Source: Patiria miniata (taxonomy: Eukaryota > Echinodermata > Asteroidea > Valvatida > Asterinidae). From it: DNA of 64,000 nt. This document shows positions 36,754-48,594 of the stretch, in pieces. The translations under genes and the position numbers were made by a program. The notes under the pieces were generated by a model. That model had not been told where the DNA came from and ran no database searches. It was given only the letters and a program-made list of their open reading frames with translations. Where the stretch lies: assembly GCF_015706575.1 (NCBI RefSeq), contig NW_024037056.1, positions 2,194,109 through 2,258,108 of the forward strand, written 5' to 3'. Each line of letters opens with the position of its first letter. The stretch's first letter is position 1.

Positions 36754-37203
36754 ACATGCAACATTTGCAACATTTCCTCGGATCAGCTGATTTCCTCTTT
36801 TTTTCCAATTCCCATATTTACCATAAAACAAGGTTCCGTGGACAAAAACCTGGAAAAACTTATGGAATTATATTCAATTTCCAGGTCTGGAAAAGTCTGG
36901 AAATTTGTTAAAATGACAAAAAGTCATGGAATTTCGGGAATCTGATTTTTATAGGCCTACCCGACAAAATGCTACAAATTTTGCTGATACAAGCATTTTG
37001 CTTTAGAATTTTTCACCCTGTGAACAATATTTACAGTTTTGATCTGCATTTTGATGAAGGCTGTGGATTTTTATAGTTTTGTCATGAAAAAGTCATCAAA
37101 TTTTATGGTCCTAAAAGGCATGGGAACCCCGATAAAAACTGAAAAAAAACCCCCAAATACTGTACAAAATCTTGTTTTTTGTGGTGTCATAGTTGCATGC
37201 CTG
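36754..37203. mobile_element. CAGGCATGCAA-type MITE (hAT-like?), copy 1
   Basis: It opens with ACATGCAACATTTGCAACAT then TTTCCTCGGATCAGCTGATT and closes with GTTGCATGCCTG. The copy at 54776 has cleaner ends (CAGGCATGCAAC). The internal TTTCCTCGGATCAGCTGATT block is identical in both. The superfamily is a guess from end sequence. Confidence 0.5.
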
Positions 37204-37666
37204 ACCATTATTTTGTGCTTGAGTTCCATTTATCCACATACATGTACAGTGCATATTTCTTGTGTAAAAGGTTTTCCTGCAGAGGCGGCTGCAGTGTCTG
37301 TCATACCGCCGACAATGTCATTTCTAGAATCCAACCTCAGCTTTAATCATTCATCCTTTTTCCTAATGTTCAAAAGCCAGTCATGCGTTCCTTCATTAAA
37401 TCATGGAAGTATGTGCGCACGAGGTGGCCTTGGAATTAAACAGATCGTTCATGTTCGTTTGGCTACCCATGGGATTCACTCATACTTCAGGCGGCTTTGA
37501 AAAAGGAAAATGTGTGCTCAAACTTGCATGATATCTTGTCGTTACCGTTGTAATTTTAGCAGGGTCATAGTCTAATCGGATCTGACAAGTCAGTTAGTAA
37601 AGTTGTAATTAACAAAGGATCGTTAATGACAAAGGAACATCTTTGACCTCGGTTTATTTTTATTTG

Positions 37667-38663
37667 CTTGTGATTGACTTGTGATCGACTTGTGATCGAC
37701 TTATGATGACTTTTGATCGACTTCTGGTGACTTATGATTGACATGTGATTGACTTGCGATTGGCTTATGAAGACTTGCGATAGACTTGTGCTGACTTATG
37801 ATTGACTTGTGACTGACTTATGATCAACTTATGATGACTTGTGATCGACTTATGATGACTTGTGCTGACTTATGATTTACTTGTCACTGACTAATGATCG
37901 ACTTATGTTGACTTGTGATTGACTTGTGATTGACTTATGATGATTTCGGATTGACTTATGATGACTTGTGATAGACTTGTGCTGACTTATGATTGACTTG
38001 TGATTGATTTGTGATTGTGATCGCCTTGTGATTAACTTGTGATCAACTTATGATGACTTGTGATGGACTTGTGCTGACTTATGATCCACTTGTGTGTGAG
38101 TTATGATCGACTTATGTCGTCTTGGGATTGACATGCGATAGACTTGTGATCGACTTGTGACTGACTTTATGATCTACTTATGATGACTTGTGATTAACTT
38201 GTGATAAGGCCAAAAAAAAAAATGTCTCCGGTTTCTGGTATGCGCGCGCGTCGCCGTAGCCATGCGCGTCGGCAAAATGAAAAAGTTTTTTTTCAATGAA
38301 AGATGAAAACCGCCAAACTCACTGGTTTTGACTGGAATCCTGCTGCTGCACAATTTTAACGTGTTTTTAGATTGGGTTATGGTCGAGAATAAGCTTTATG
38401 TGACCTCTCTGGACTCCCATATATTTGCACTAAGTTTAGTCGGGCACCATTTGCAGTCATCAACTGACATTTGAAGCAAAAAAATCCGGTAAAAAAAAAA
38501 AAAAAGCCGCGTCGCCGCACCACTTCTTGGGCAAGCTCCATACCAGAAACCGGAGACTTTTTTTTTTTGGCCTAACATGATGACTTGTGATCAACTTGTG
38601 ATGGACTTATGATGACTTGTGATTGACTTGTGATTGACTTGTGATTGACTTGTGATTGACTTG
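37667..38663. repeat. 11-bp minisatellite, GACTTGTGATT unit, split by an insertion
   Basis: Dozens of degenerate copies of GACTTGTGATT, GACTTATGAT and GATCGACTTATGA run from 37667 to about 38214 and resume at about 38577 to 38663. The interruption is the DNA element at 38215-38575. Confidence 0.9.
38215..38575. mobile_element. DNA element with AGGCC-A(n)-GTCTCCGG ends, inserted in the minisatellite
   Basis: The left end is AGGCC plus an A run then TGTCTCCGGTTTCTGGTATG; the right end inverted is AGGCC plus an A run then GTCTCCGGTTTCTGGTATGG. Terminal repeats are about 35 bp. Just inside the left end is a CpG-dense block GCGCGCGTCGCCGTAGCCAT. The host array makes both boundaries clear. A fragment of the same left end lies at 52750. 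Confidence 0.75.
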
Positions 38664-39142
38664 TTAATGTCTTTTTGAGGACTTGTGATTGATTCTCTGA
38701 GGATTTTTTTCTCTTCTGTTTGAATAAGAAGTGGAAATAGTTACCCATTCCAGCTCTCGGTAATAGGTTTGGAAAGTCAGGAATGCACATTTTTTTTTGA
38801 AAAGTACAATTTGCTAATTGGATTGGTGAGATTTTTTTCTACACAAAAGGGTTCGGATATCCATAAAGAAAAAAAGCTTCCCCAAACCAACCACCCAACT
38901 GCAAGCCAAGCCATATAAAATTCCAACTTATTTCATGATTTTTTTTCCAAAAAGTAATCATTTTTTTCCTAACCATTTATCAACACTTTCCCAACATCTC
39001 CCTTAATTTGAATGTCATTTTTGTACAAGGTTTGTAATGCTTGACAATTTGAGCCCCTTTTGGGAGCAGCTCGTTGATAAGTAAAAAGTAGGTTTGCTGA
39101 AAAGTCGATGAAACTCTGTTACCGTTTTGTCTTGACTCCCAG

Positions 39143-39445
39143 ATCCTCAGAGACCATCAATGCGCTCGCGGTCGCGGGACGACAGAACGGACAAACAGCG
39201 AGAGAAACTCCAAAAGAAGCTGAGGGACCGACAGCACCAGGACAAGGCACCCAGCTACATCCCCAGCCCCCAGACCTCGCCCCGCGGGGGAGGAGGAGGG
39301 GGCGGCGGGGGTCTGTACGGGGGTGGAGGGGGCGGCGGGGGGAGCTACAACCCCTCGGTGCTCAAGATGGAGAATGGTGCTAATAGTAGGCAGGGGAACG
39401 GCCGGAAGAAGAGGCTCAGCGGTCCGAGGATAGACGAAAACGAAG
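39143..39445 (+). CDS. FNDC3A: FNDC3-like protein, third visible coding exon (LQKKLRDRQ motif)
   Basis: The phase-1 join gives ..SHIQ-DPQRPSMRSRSRDDR... followed by REKLQKKLRDRQHQDK. This closely resembles YERLQKKLKDRQ of vertebrate FNDC3A and is the best family marker in the N-terminal half. After it come a Ser/Pro stretch (SPQTSP) and two polyglycine runs separated by LY, then a basic KKRLSGPR segment, comparable to the Ser/Gly-rich linker of FNDC3B. The role of this basic, low-complexity linker is not established. GGGGGA and GGCGGC runs at 39290-39340 make the exon locally very GC-rich. It ends phase 1 at GAAG/GTACGT. Codon use is GC-rich like the other exons and unlike the introns. Confidence 0.85.
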
Positions 39446-39751
39446 GTACGTGAAGTAGATCGCTGTTAATAGACCATTATCATGTTGCGGCCATCTTGAT
39501 TTTTTTGCCCATTCAAATCAACGTAACCAAAGTGAGGCTGGAAGGAAAAATAGTCTGGTTCCTTTTTTGCACAAAACCAGTATCATTCAGTACTGTTATT
39601 GGATACAGGGGACATGACTGAAATGGTGGCAGCATAATAAAGGTCTATAGCACCAGTTTCAGACTGTTTTCACCAATAACTGAAATTTATTTGGAGCATC
39701 TCAAGTTGACCAAAATAGACTCGGATTTCAGACTGACATTTTGCGTATTAA

Positions 39752-40062
39752 TTAACCCTCCCTCTCTGGCTGGCAATCTTGAGCAACAAAACCAGCCCAG
39801 CAGTCCAAATAAATCAAGTGACTGTTTTTAACAGTTGAGGGCTCCCTGCCTTCATAAAGCAGGATTGACTGGCTGTGATTGTTATGAAACCTGATACAGC
39901 TATGCTTTGACTGTAGGAGATTGATAAGCCAGCTGTGCCTGCCAGTCACCTGCTTTTGTCTGTTGATGGAATGTGACTGTCACAGTGCCTACAAGAAATA
40001 TGATCTGACTGTTGGTGACTAGCCTGTGTAAAAGGCAAGGCAGGGGAACAGGATTGAATTTC
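39752..40062 (+). mobile_element. piggyBac-like MITE (family R), copy 4, 3' end lost
   Basis: It starts TTAACCCTCCCTCTCTGGCT and follows family R through AAAGCAGGATTGACTGGCTG and GACTAGCCTGTGTAAAAGGC, stopping near GGATTGAATTTC before the terminal GGAGGGTTAA. The left end is the best preserved in the window. Confidence 0.7.
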
Positions 40063-41348
40063 AAATTAAAAACAGAAACCCCACGGAAACCCCCCTGGTG
40101 AATTTTGAATATTCTGCCAATCTTTTAAAATCAGATTGCGGGGTTTGATGTTATGGAAGTGGCTTAAAATATCGCTCAGAATAGGCGGCATCTGAATTGT
40201 ATACATATTTGTATGGGAACATGATGACAGTAGGCATATATTGTTATGTAAAATATTCAATTCACTGCTTCATAAAATTTGCCATTGGTTAAATATTAAA
40301 TGCACAGTGTTGGAGCTAAGGAATTCATGGAGATTTCTTGTTAAAAAAAACCTGCCAGTACATGTTGAAACTGGATCAATTTACCCAACAAGTGGATTCG
40401 AACTTCTGACCCTTACAAGTTGTGCACCCCAAGAAGGAGACTAGACCCTCTCTTGGGGGCTATGCAAATTGAATTTAACGACAAACAGGTGTTTGGGGCG
40501 GTTTCAGTGAACCCTTCTTGGTTTTTCCAAAGTTCACTTCCCTGTAACATGTTCCGAATTTGAAAGACACCCCGGAAAAGACTTGAGCGATAAATGGAAA
40601 ACTTGGGACATTAAATACCAGGAGAAAGTTGTTTTTAGGGCTCAACCCCCAAAACATCAAAATGCCGACGTGCTTGAGTTATGTGAGGTGACTGTCACTT
40701 TGTTGAATTGGAAAAGGGGCGGGGCCGGGACGTAAAGGTGCAGGGGTCGCAGATCCTGGTTGCACTTTAGTCAGTATCCACACATCAAACTTGCCCTTTC
40801 TGAAAATGGATTAACATTCCACGCGTTGGGCTGGACACATTACTTTGCCCTTTGTGCCCACTCGGTTCAGAATAGGAAATGTGATCTCGGGGCTAAATTT
40901 AGAACGGTTCCTCTTTGGATCTTGAAATTCCCCCCCCCCTCCTTGTGTGTGGGGGTGTGTACACATGTACTGTACCTGCACTGTACACAGAGGTTGCAGC
41001 TTCTGAACCTGTTCGCACACAAATCAATCCCACAAGTTTCGGTGACAGTGCCTCGGCCCATCTGTAATACAAATGGCTTGGGAGTCGGGGAGTCGTGTTG
41101 CCGACTGCTTAGTCAATTATTCAGAGGCACATTATTGATATCTCGGAAAGCGATATTGTGTCTTGTTGCTCAGAATTGTTTGGGCGGAAAACATAAATAG
41201 CACTCATGCGTGTTTTGTTAATGTACTTTTTGTCGTGATCCTGTTTTAAAGGTAGACTGCTGTCATATTCACAATGTGGGTGGTATTCTTAGAAACTCAT
41301 TTCAGAAAAAGTTTTGAAGGGAATAGTAATACCCTAATGAAGGTATAA

Positions 41349-42018
41349 CAGTGGCTTATTGTGGCCATCTGTTCTATATTGGCCACTTATCGATGCCTAC
41401 AATGGCCAAATGTGTATAGTGGCCTCCTGTCCATTGGCCACTTATCTATAGTCGCCAACTGTCTGTAGTGGCCAATTCTCTATAGTGGCCACCTGTCTAC
41501 AGTGGCCACCTATCTACAGTGGTCACCTGTCTACAGTGGGCACTGTCTATAGTGGTCACCTGTCTACAGTGGCCACTGTCGGTAGTGAACACCTGTCTAT
41601 AGATGCCACCTGTCTGTAGTTGCCACCTGTCGACAGTGGCCACCTGTCTAGTGTCTACGGTGGTCACCTGTCTACAGTGGCCACTGTCTGTAGCGAACAC
41701 CTGTCTATAGTTGCCACCTGTCGACAGTGGCCACCTGTCTACGGTGGTCACCTGTCTACAGTGGCCACTGTCTGTAGCGAACACCTGTCTATAGTTGCCA
41801 CCTATCTACAGTGGCCACCTGTCTACAGTGGCCACCTGTCTACAGTGGCTACCTGTCTACAGTGGCCACTGGTCTATAGTGGCCAACTGTCCATAGTGGC
41901 CACTTGTCTGTAGCGGCCAACTGTCTACATGTATATTGGCAACCTGTCCTACATGTAGGTGACCACCTGTCTTAGGTGACCACCTTTCTACAGTGGCCAC
42001 CTGTATATAGTGGCCACC
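41349..42018. repeat. 18-bp minisatellite, AGTGGCCACCTGTCTAC unit, about 37 copies
   Basis: Head-to-tail units of about 18 bp (AGTGGCCACCTGTCTACA and variants such as AGTTGCCACCTGTCGAC). Because 18 is a multiple of three, long repetitive frames open on both strands (for example 41497-41784 minus). No sign of selection for coding is visible, and the array lies inside an intron. Confidence 0.92.
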
Positions 42019-42127
42019 TTTTAATTGTGAGGGGGTAAAGTGGCTTGCCCAAGGACACATATGGCCAGCAGCTGGATTCAAACCCTTGACCTTATGAGCC
42101 ACAAACCCTAACCACTTGGCCACACAT
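42019..42127 (-). mobile_element. MIR/CORE-like SINE, tRNA head and core only, copy 4
   Basis: Minus strand: tRNA-like TGTGGCCAAGTGGTTAGGGT (A-box), AAGGGTTTGAATCC (B-box-like), then TGTGTCCTTGGGCAAGCCAC and the end of the core. It abuts the 18-bp minisatellite directly. Confidence 0.65.
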
Positions 42128-42510
42128 ACAGTGTTCAATACACAAAATGTATGTAGACATCATCACCATCACACAGCCGGCTGGCAAGTTGAGTGAGCAG
42201 GCAAGCATGTCCGACCCCGTGCTTATGTCAGCATAATTCCTCCTAAAAATAGGGTCACCATCTGGCCTGCCTTCTGGGCCTGGCCCAGTACAGGCACACT
42301 GCTCATGTAGGGAGAAATAGCTTGCAGAAGATATTGTACAGTGTCGGAAACCGGAAATTGACTCAAGAAAAATTTTACAAAATGACCAGCCAGAACATGT
42401 ACAAGTAACATACCGTATGAGCATCTGCATGTAGAAATCAACTCCTTTTAAAATAAATTACCTTGTAAACTGGAAACCCCACAATACCAATTCTAAATTT
42501 CACTCGGATG

Positions 42511-42720
42511 TTAAAGGTACCGGTAGAGTACATCATTTGCAGCTTTCCAAAAAGTATCTGACTAAATTATTGTTGAAAAGCATACCTGGTTAAAGTTAGT
42601 AATGGCACTAAACTCCCTGTGAAATTATTCTTTCTGGTATGCTGTCATTTTAAAGAAAACAACAAAAGAAGTTCATTTCCGAACATGTGTCTAAAGGCGC
42701 ATTTTTTGGAAATGTCAGTT
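42511..42720 (-). mobile_element. TTAA-flanked element (family L), partial copy 2
   Basis: It starts TTAAAGGTACCGG then GAGTACATCATTTGCAGCTT, and in reverse matches 7840-7990. Only the shared part can be bounded; the far end was not found. CpG-bearing GGTGCGCGCAAGCG just beyond recalls GCTCGTGCGCGC in copy 1. Confidence 0.5.
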
Positions 42721-43582
42721 TGTACAATGTAGTCGTTTTTAATTCGGCGAAGCCGTGAATGGGTGCGCGCAAGCGTTGACACTACACACATGTTCGCACT
42801 CTGGTGTTTTGGTAATTTAGTTAAAAAAAAAAATTAAAATTACAATTACATTTCAGATTGCTTTCAATAAGTAGTTTGTACACGTTAGTTGCAATGTAGC
42901 AGTACACTGTACCATGTACCGGTAGAAGTCACTTTGTCAAAATTACTCACACAAGTGACATTTACATGTACATGCAGCACAAATGTACATTGCAAAGTGG
43001 AATTCCCCACACGACATACATGTACATGTACTGAATGTTTTGTCATTTACGACCAAGTTTAGTCGTCACATATGGTTTACATATTGCAGACATCAGACAA
43101 CAAATTGAAGATTGCTGCCCAAATTGCATGTACTCGGTACATAATACATGTACAAGCTCACACGTGTGCAAATTACAATAACATCCCTACATCCGATTAA
43201 ACTGCTTTGCTATGTGCACGCAACGTCTAACAGAGCCCTTGACAGATCTATATAATTTTTGTTGTTGAAATGTCAGACTTTTAAACCCTAAAGATCATTA
43301 ATATTTTTCTTCTATATTTATATTTCTTCCCCATGCTGCGTGCAATATGCATATTTTCTTTTTTTTTGTAGGGGGTCTTTAATAGTAATACATCACTCTA
43401 TCTTTCCATATGGAACGCACTCGGGCAGTTAGTCTTGGCAGGGCTGGATTATTCCGAAACATGTGTGCGATGCTGCTGGCGTTGAAAGCAGCATCTCTGA
43501 AAAACAATTCAATTTTTTTTTCTGAAATCAAACAAGGTGTTTTTTTAAGAACTGACAGATATACAGGGTGAGTCCAAAAAAA

Positions 43583-44048
43583 CGAAACCCAAATGTCGGG
43601 ACTGTTGTTTTAGTGAAGTTCTGCATGTAGCACTTTCCAAATCTAGGATATGAAAGCTCAAATCAAAAGCTTTCTTTTAGTACAAGAATCCTTCAAATCA
43701 GAATGTACTTTTCAAGTTACGGAATTTTAAACACAACCACCATTTTAAAGTTCTGTCCACGGATCACAAAACAGGTGTGCGTTCTTTCAGCAAAACGAAA
43801 CCAACTCACACACATCCTTTTGTGATTTGTTTTCGCTTTGCTGAAAGAACACTGAACTTTTTTGATCCGTGGACAGACCCTTAAAATGGCAGTTGTGTTT
43901 AAAACTCCGTAACCTGAAAAGTACATGAGTGATTTGAATGATTCTTGTGCTAAAAGAAAGCTTATGAATTGGGCTTTCATATCCTAGATTTTGAAAGTGC
44001 TATATGCAGAACTTCACTTAAACAATGGTCCCGACATTTGGATTTCGT
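43583..44048. mobile_element. Large fold-back element with 218-bp arms
   Basis: The left arm 43583-43800 and right arm 43831-44048 are inverted copies of equal length around a 30-bp centre. They start CGAAACCCAAATGTCGGGAC and end, inverted, CGAAATCCAAATGTCGGGAC. The innermost stem is GTTCTTTCAGCAAAACGAAA opposite TTTCGCTTTGCTGAAAGAAC. Most positions pair by eye. No coding capacity; a miniature TTAA element follows at once. Confidence 0.88.
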
Positions 44049-44057
44049 AAAATAAGT

Positions 44058-44127
44058 TTAAATGGGACAAAAGGTGCATTAACAAGGACTGCATTAAAAA
44101 AAATTAAAAAGAACATGGGCCCCTTAA
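44058..44127. mobile_element. Miniature 70-bp TTAA element, copy 2
   Basis: The left end TTAAATGGGACAAAAGGTGC matches the 20341 element; the right end is CATGGGCCCCTTAA. It lies ten bases after the large fold-back. Confidence 0.5.
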
Positions 44128-44626
44128 AAAATTAAATTTATATACCGGTATAAAGCAAACAGTCACAAAAGAATCCCAAATATTCTAGATAAAAATTCCC
44201 TCTTCCCTCCTTGCGCTGCTCAGTTTCCTTGTCCCCTCTGACCACCACAACTCTTTTCCATCCCTACTCAATTTTTGAGCCCTAAACCCCTACGTGTGAT
44301 ATCAACCATCAATAACATAGAATACTTTGCAATCAACCATATTAATTACCTTTTTGTTTGTTCTTGGCAAACTGAATTGGAATGCGGGGGACAGATGTAC
44401 CAGTAACACCCCCACCATTTTTCAACTCCTAAAAAAAGAAGAAGGATATGTCTGTCTTTGGTTTAAATGTCATGGCTGTATAAAAATGCCTTGTTGTCGT
44501 CTGTGTCTCTCTTTCTTGGAGGAACCTTTTGACAGGGTAATTATCTCTTGGCCATATGGTGAGACCACTGGCTGCCCCCACACTATCACCATATTGTGAG
44601 TGCCTGAGTCTGGGTATGTTGCGGCC

Positions 44627-44820
44627 TAGTATCTCGCGCCTTCCCGTGTTAAAATAACAAGAGTCCTCTCTGATATGGACCAGGTCTGAGCTGACGTGGG
44701 TCGAGAAGACATTCTGTTCGCACTTACAGACCAGTGTGCATGAGGGTTGCTTTAGTTTTTGGATTATTTACCCAGGAAGAGCCATTTGGTCCCAAAATGT
44801 TTATACTTGACCTAAAGACC
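44627..44820. repeat. Repeat homologous to the left half of the 10319 element
   Basis: CCCGTGTTAAAATAAC, TTCGCACTTACA and GGATTATTTACCCAGGAAGA parallel the segment 10330-10510 (CCATGTTGAAAT, TTCACACTTACA, TTTTTCTACCCAGGTAGAG). As at 10512, a GGGCC fold-back follows directly. The terminal GGCCTTTTCACACT end itself is not preserved. Confidence 0.5.
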
Positions 44821-44821
44821 A

Positions 44822-45255
44822 GGGGCCAATTGCATGGCGCTGCTAAGCACACAAATTTGCTTAGCATGAAAATGTTTCCTTGGCAAAAACAGGATTACCA
44901 GCCAAATTTCCATGTGATATTTATATTGATTGTGATTGGTATTCAGCTGTTGTTTGCTTAGCATGAAAAGTCTTCCTTGGCAAAAACAGGATTACCAGCC
45001 AAATTTTCATGTGATATTTATATTGATTGTGATTGGTATTCAGCTGTTGTTTGCTTAGCACCAAAAGTCTTCCTTGGCAAAAACAGGATTACCAGCCAAA
45101 TTTCCATGTGATATTTATATTGCTTGTGATTGGTATTCAGCTGTTGTTTGCTTAGCATGAAAATCACATGGAGTTTTGGCTGGTAACCTGCTTTTACTAA
45201 GTCAGACTTTTTTGTGCTAAGCAGATTTGTGTGCTTAGCAACTCATATTGGCCCC
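44822..45255. mobile_element. Fold-back element, GGGCC family, copy 2 with 97-bp internal expansion
   Basis: Outer ends GGGGCCAATTGCATGGCGCT and, inverted, GGGGCCAATATGAGTTGCTA. Inside, a 97-bp unit starting TGGCAAAAACAGGATTACCA occurs at 44881, 44978 and 45075 with few differences, before the right arm. Other copies have the unit once. Confidence 0.85.
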
Positions 45256-47345
45256 TGCCTATTGTTCTCTGAGTCACTGATGACTGACTGAGTCAGGAGG
45301 GGGGGAGGGGGGGGGGGAACCCCATGTTAGGGGAGGTCGTTCAGAGTGGACGATCAAGGACACTATCAGACAAGTAGGTGGTGCTCTTCATCCCAGGACA
45401 AATGTCGAGGGACACACGATTTTGCTGACAAAAGGACGATTTTACTTCGAAAAACAATTAAAGGGGGGGGGGGGGTTCCACACCTCCCCCCACACTCCCC
45501 CTAAAAAGACGCCCGTGAGTTTGGGTCCAACTTGACTTCGCAAGTGAGGTACCGGTACATGTACATGTACAATGTACATATATGTATATATTGTAGTCAA
45601 CATTTTGTGGAAATGTTTTTGTTAGAAACTTTGGTTTCTAAGACTTCTAAGTTTTCTAGACTTCAGTCGGTCAGTGGCTCAGTTAGTCGGACGGTGGGCT
45701 GATCCAGTTAAAAAAAAACAAGTAGATTTCTGAAAAAAGTACAAATTCCAGTAAAAATGTGGTTTCTGCAGACTGCACATGAAATAAGAGAAGAAGAAAG
45801 ATCATAAGAAAGTTGAAGGAAATTCCTCTGGTCTGGGGGAATGTACTTGCCTTGCCTCCAGGAGAGCAGACTCCTTTTCCGCTGCCTGTCACTTTCGATA
45901 AAAACAGAGGGGGCCCGAAACAAGCCTGATGTGCTAGTCGGGAGTTCACGCCCCCTGGCAGGGGATCGGCATTCCTAGGGGCTGTGCTGGGTCCACAGTG
46001 TGTTTTTGAATATTTAATAACAGGGTTCATGTTGTCCTTGTTTTTTAATCTAGAGCAAACAAAAAAGTCTGCCAACGGCCAGACAGAAAAATTTGCACAA
46101 ATTCAGTTGAGATTTTCCATTACAGATACTTGTATAAATCGGCTTTTAAAAATTAATTGTAACAGACGAAAAAAGTCTGAAAAAGGGCAATCAAAACAAT
46201 TGACTCAAATTCTGCCGAAAGTCAATTACATGTAAAGATGTGTTCCCTGTGCTATTTTCGAGTTTTGAATGAGACATATATTTCGATTTGAAAAAAAAAT
46301 CAGCCCAAGTTTAATTATTGAATTAAATTACTTTGAAACATCTGTTCCAGTTCCCATGGATAGGCTGGTTCCCGCCCCATAATCAGTACTGATAGTGTAT
46401 GGACCGGGAGCCAGTCTGCTCGTAAAGTGGGTAAAGCGGGTCTGTTTGTTCCCAACACTAAGCACCGTCGATACATACATCGATAGTAGTCGATTATTCG
46501 ATATTATTTTGATATTTTGCCGCAGATGGCAATTTTTTAATCATAAAAATTTCGAAATATCGAAATGTTTGATGTTTAGGAATGATATCAAAAATATCAA
46601 AAATGCGTCAGATTATTGTCAGAATAAATCTTCCGTTTATACATTGTGTTTAACGTTTGCTGAATAATGAACTAAAACTCGGCGACAACATGTGCTTGTG
46701 ACGCAAAATAAAGGCCTCGCGGTTTTCCCAATTAAAAATCCTAAAAGAAACTGCCTGTTCTGGACAAACTGTCAGTGCTGAGAAAAACGTTTTAAGCAAT
46801 ATACGTGTACTTCAGAGAAAGCTGTGGAAAATTGAGACTTAAGACTTTGTTTGTTTTTTTAATCAAAGTGTCATCTTTATGGTCATACACTTTTACATGG
46901 GATAATTGATATCGAATATTCTTGATATTGGATTTCCAAAATACCGGTACATTTATATCGATAATTGACAATTCTGATATCGACGTTGCTTACCCAAAAC
47001 AAAAAACCTTTTTTCCAAAGAGTGTAGACATCAGAAAAATAATATTGCAACAAGGCACACTTATACAACATAATTGTACTTCCACATCAGTGTCAAAAGA
47101 GTTGTGTGTATATACATGCACTGCAGTTTGACCTGAATGCCAAATCCTAACCCTTGTGCAACCCGGTTCGATGACCCCGGTCGACCCTAGTGAACCCTGG
47201 CATAGATTTGAAGGTCATCAGTCATCCAGGGGACTATTCAGGCTGATGACAAGTTCCTTTGATAGAAAAAAATCAAAATAATTTAACAAAGCGTTGAGTG
47301 TACTTGTAATTGTTGGGGTTTTCTTTTCTAGAGGGTAAGAGAGGG

Positions 47346-47669
47346 TAAGACCTAATAAAAAAAAAAAGTTTAGCGTTCTCGCCCGCTTCCTTTTTTGGAG
47401 GCCGCCTCCTTTTTTTTTTCTTTTTTTTAAACTGAAATGATGATACATTTTAAACAGTGATATCATGTTGGCCTCTTTTTCCGTTGCGTCTAGCCCATAT
47501 AAGCTGGTATGTCATTCCTGAGTCTAAGTGGTGGCCATTTAAAAAAAAAAGCTGGCGGCCATCTTGAAATATAGCCCGTCGGGCGGCCATTTTGGAGGGG
47601 AAAAAAAAGGGGGGCCTTCCTTTTTGTAAAAATTCAGGATGCTAATCAATTTTTTTTTACTTGGCCTTA
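47346..47669 (-). mobile_element. AT-rich TAAGGCC-type MITE, copy 5
   Basis: The left end is TAAGACCTAATAAAAAAAAA; the right end inverted is TAAGGCCAAGTAAAAAAAAA. Internal CGCCCGCTTCCTTTTTTGGA and GGCGGCCATCTTGAAATATA match the minus-oriented family. Two reversed AAGATGGC/AAAATGGC motifs are present. Confidence 0.65.
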
Positions 47670-48594
47670 TTGTTCGGCTTTGGGGCCTGCTCTAAGGAAT
47701 TACACATGCAAATTTTATGCAGTCTGGCACATCATCCAATCAGAGCCAGTCATGCCAAGGATAGCTAACAGCTGATTGGTCACTGCCTCAATATCAAAAT
47801 GCAGATACCGGTACATGTATTTTGCATAATTAGTTGCAGAATGCGCACACATAATGATAACTGCACATCGACTAGCTTTTGATGTGTTACAACACAATTA
47901 TATGTGGTGCTTTCATGCACTTTACTGGAACATGCACATTACATGTAAATTTATACATACCGATATGTGAAAGAGGAGTGTTTACTTATAGCTCTTCTGT
48001 TTGTTTGTTTGTTGGTTGTTTTTTTTGGGGGGGGGAAAGGTTTTCAAAGTCCTCTCTATATAAAGAGTCCATAAATTGTTCAAACACGCCCATAATCGTC
48101 ACTTCCAAAAAAGATCACAAGTTCAGACTTGGGACTCCACATTAGCGAGTTGTGACGCTGTTTTAGACTTTGACCATTTTTTGACTTCAAACCCACACTG
48201 CGACTAGAAGAAACGGTGCAATGTATTCTTCTGTGGGCGAATGCCCATAATAGTTAATACACATTGTACAGAGAAGCAAGACCGTGCTGTACATGTACAC
48301 ACAGGACTCTTGACACAGCTGCCATGTCAACTTACGAAGGTACGTGCACTTACACATGTACGCAATTATGCTCTGTACATGAACATGTATGTACATGTAC
48401 CTGTACATATGTAGGCCTACATGTACTACTTCATGTGCTGTGTACATTTTGTGCATTTTTACCAAATGTACATGCACAAGTACTGTACATGTACGTACCC
48501 GGTACAATGTATAGACCTTTGTTCACACTTGTACACAATTATGTGCATAAGGCTCCTACCGGTATGTACACACTATTCAGATGAAACTTTTGAC

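Larger units (their letters stand above)
36562..39142 (+). other. FNDC3A: FNDC3 intron (2.6 kb)
   Basis: GTGAGG donor to TCTTGACTCCCAG acceptor, phase 1. It holds an hAT-like element, a 1 kb minisatellite and a DNA element inserted in that minisatellite. The stretches 37210-37660 and 38670-39120 are AT-rich with nothing recognised; an open frame at 37039-37500 has no known domain. Confidence 0.8.

Noticed and set aside
37667..38663. CRISPR-like array
   Set aside because: Units are 11 bp, degenerate and without unique spacers; it is an intronic minisatellite in a eukaryotic gene.
41497..41913. Repetitive frames over the 18-bp array as a repeat protein gene
   Set aside because: The unit length is a multiple of three, so frames open automatically; it lies inside an intron.
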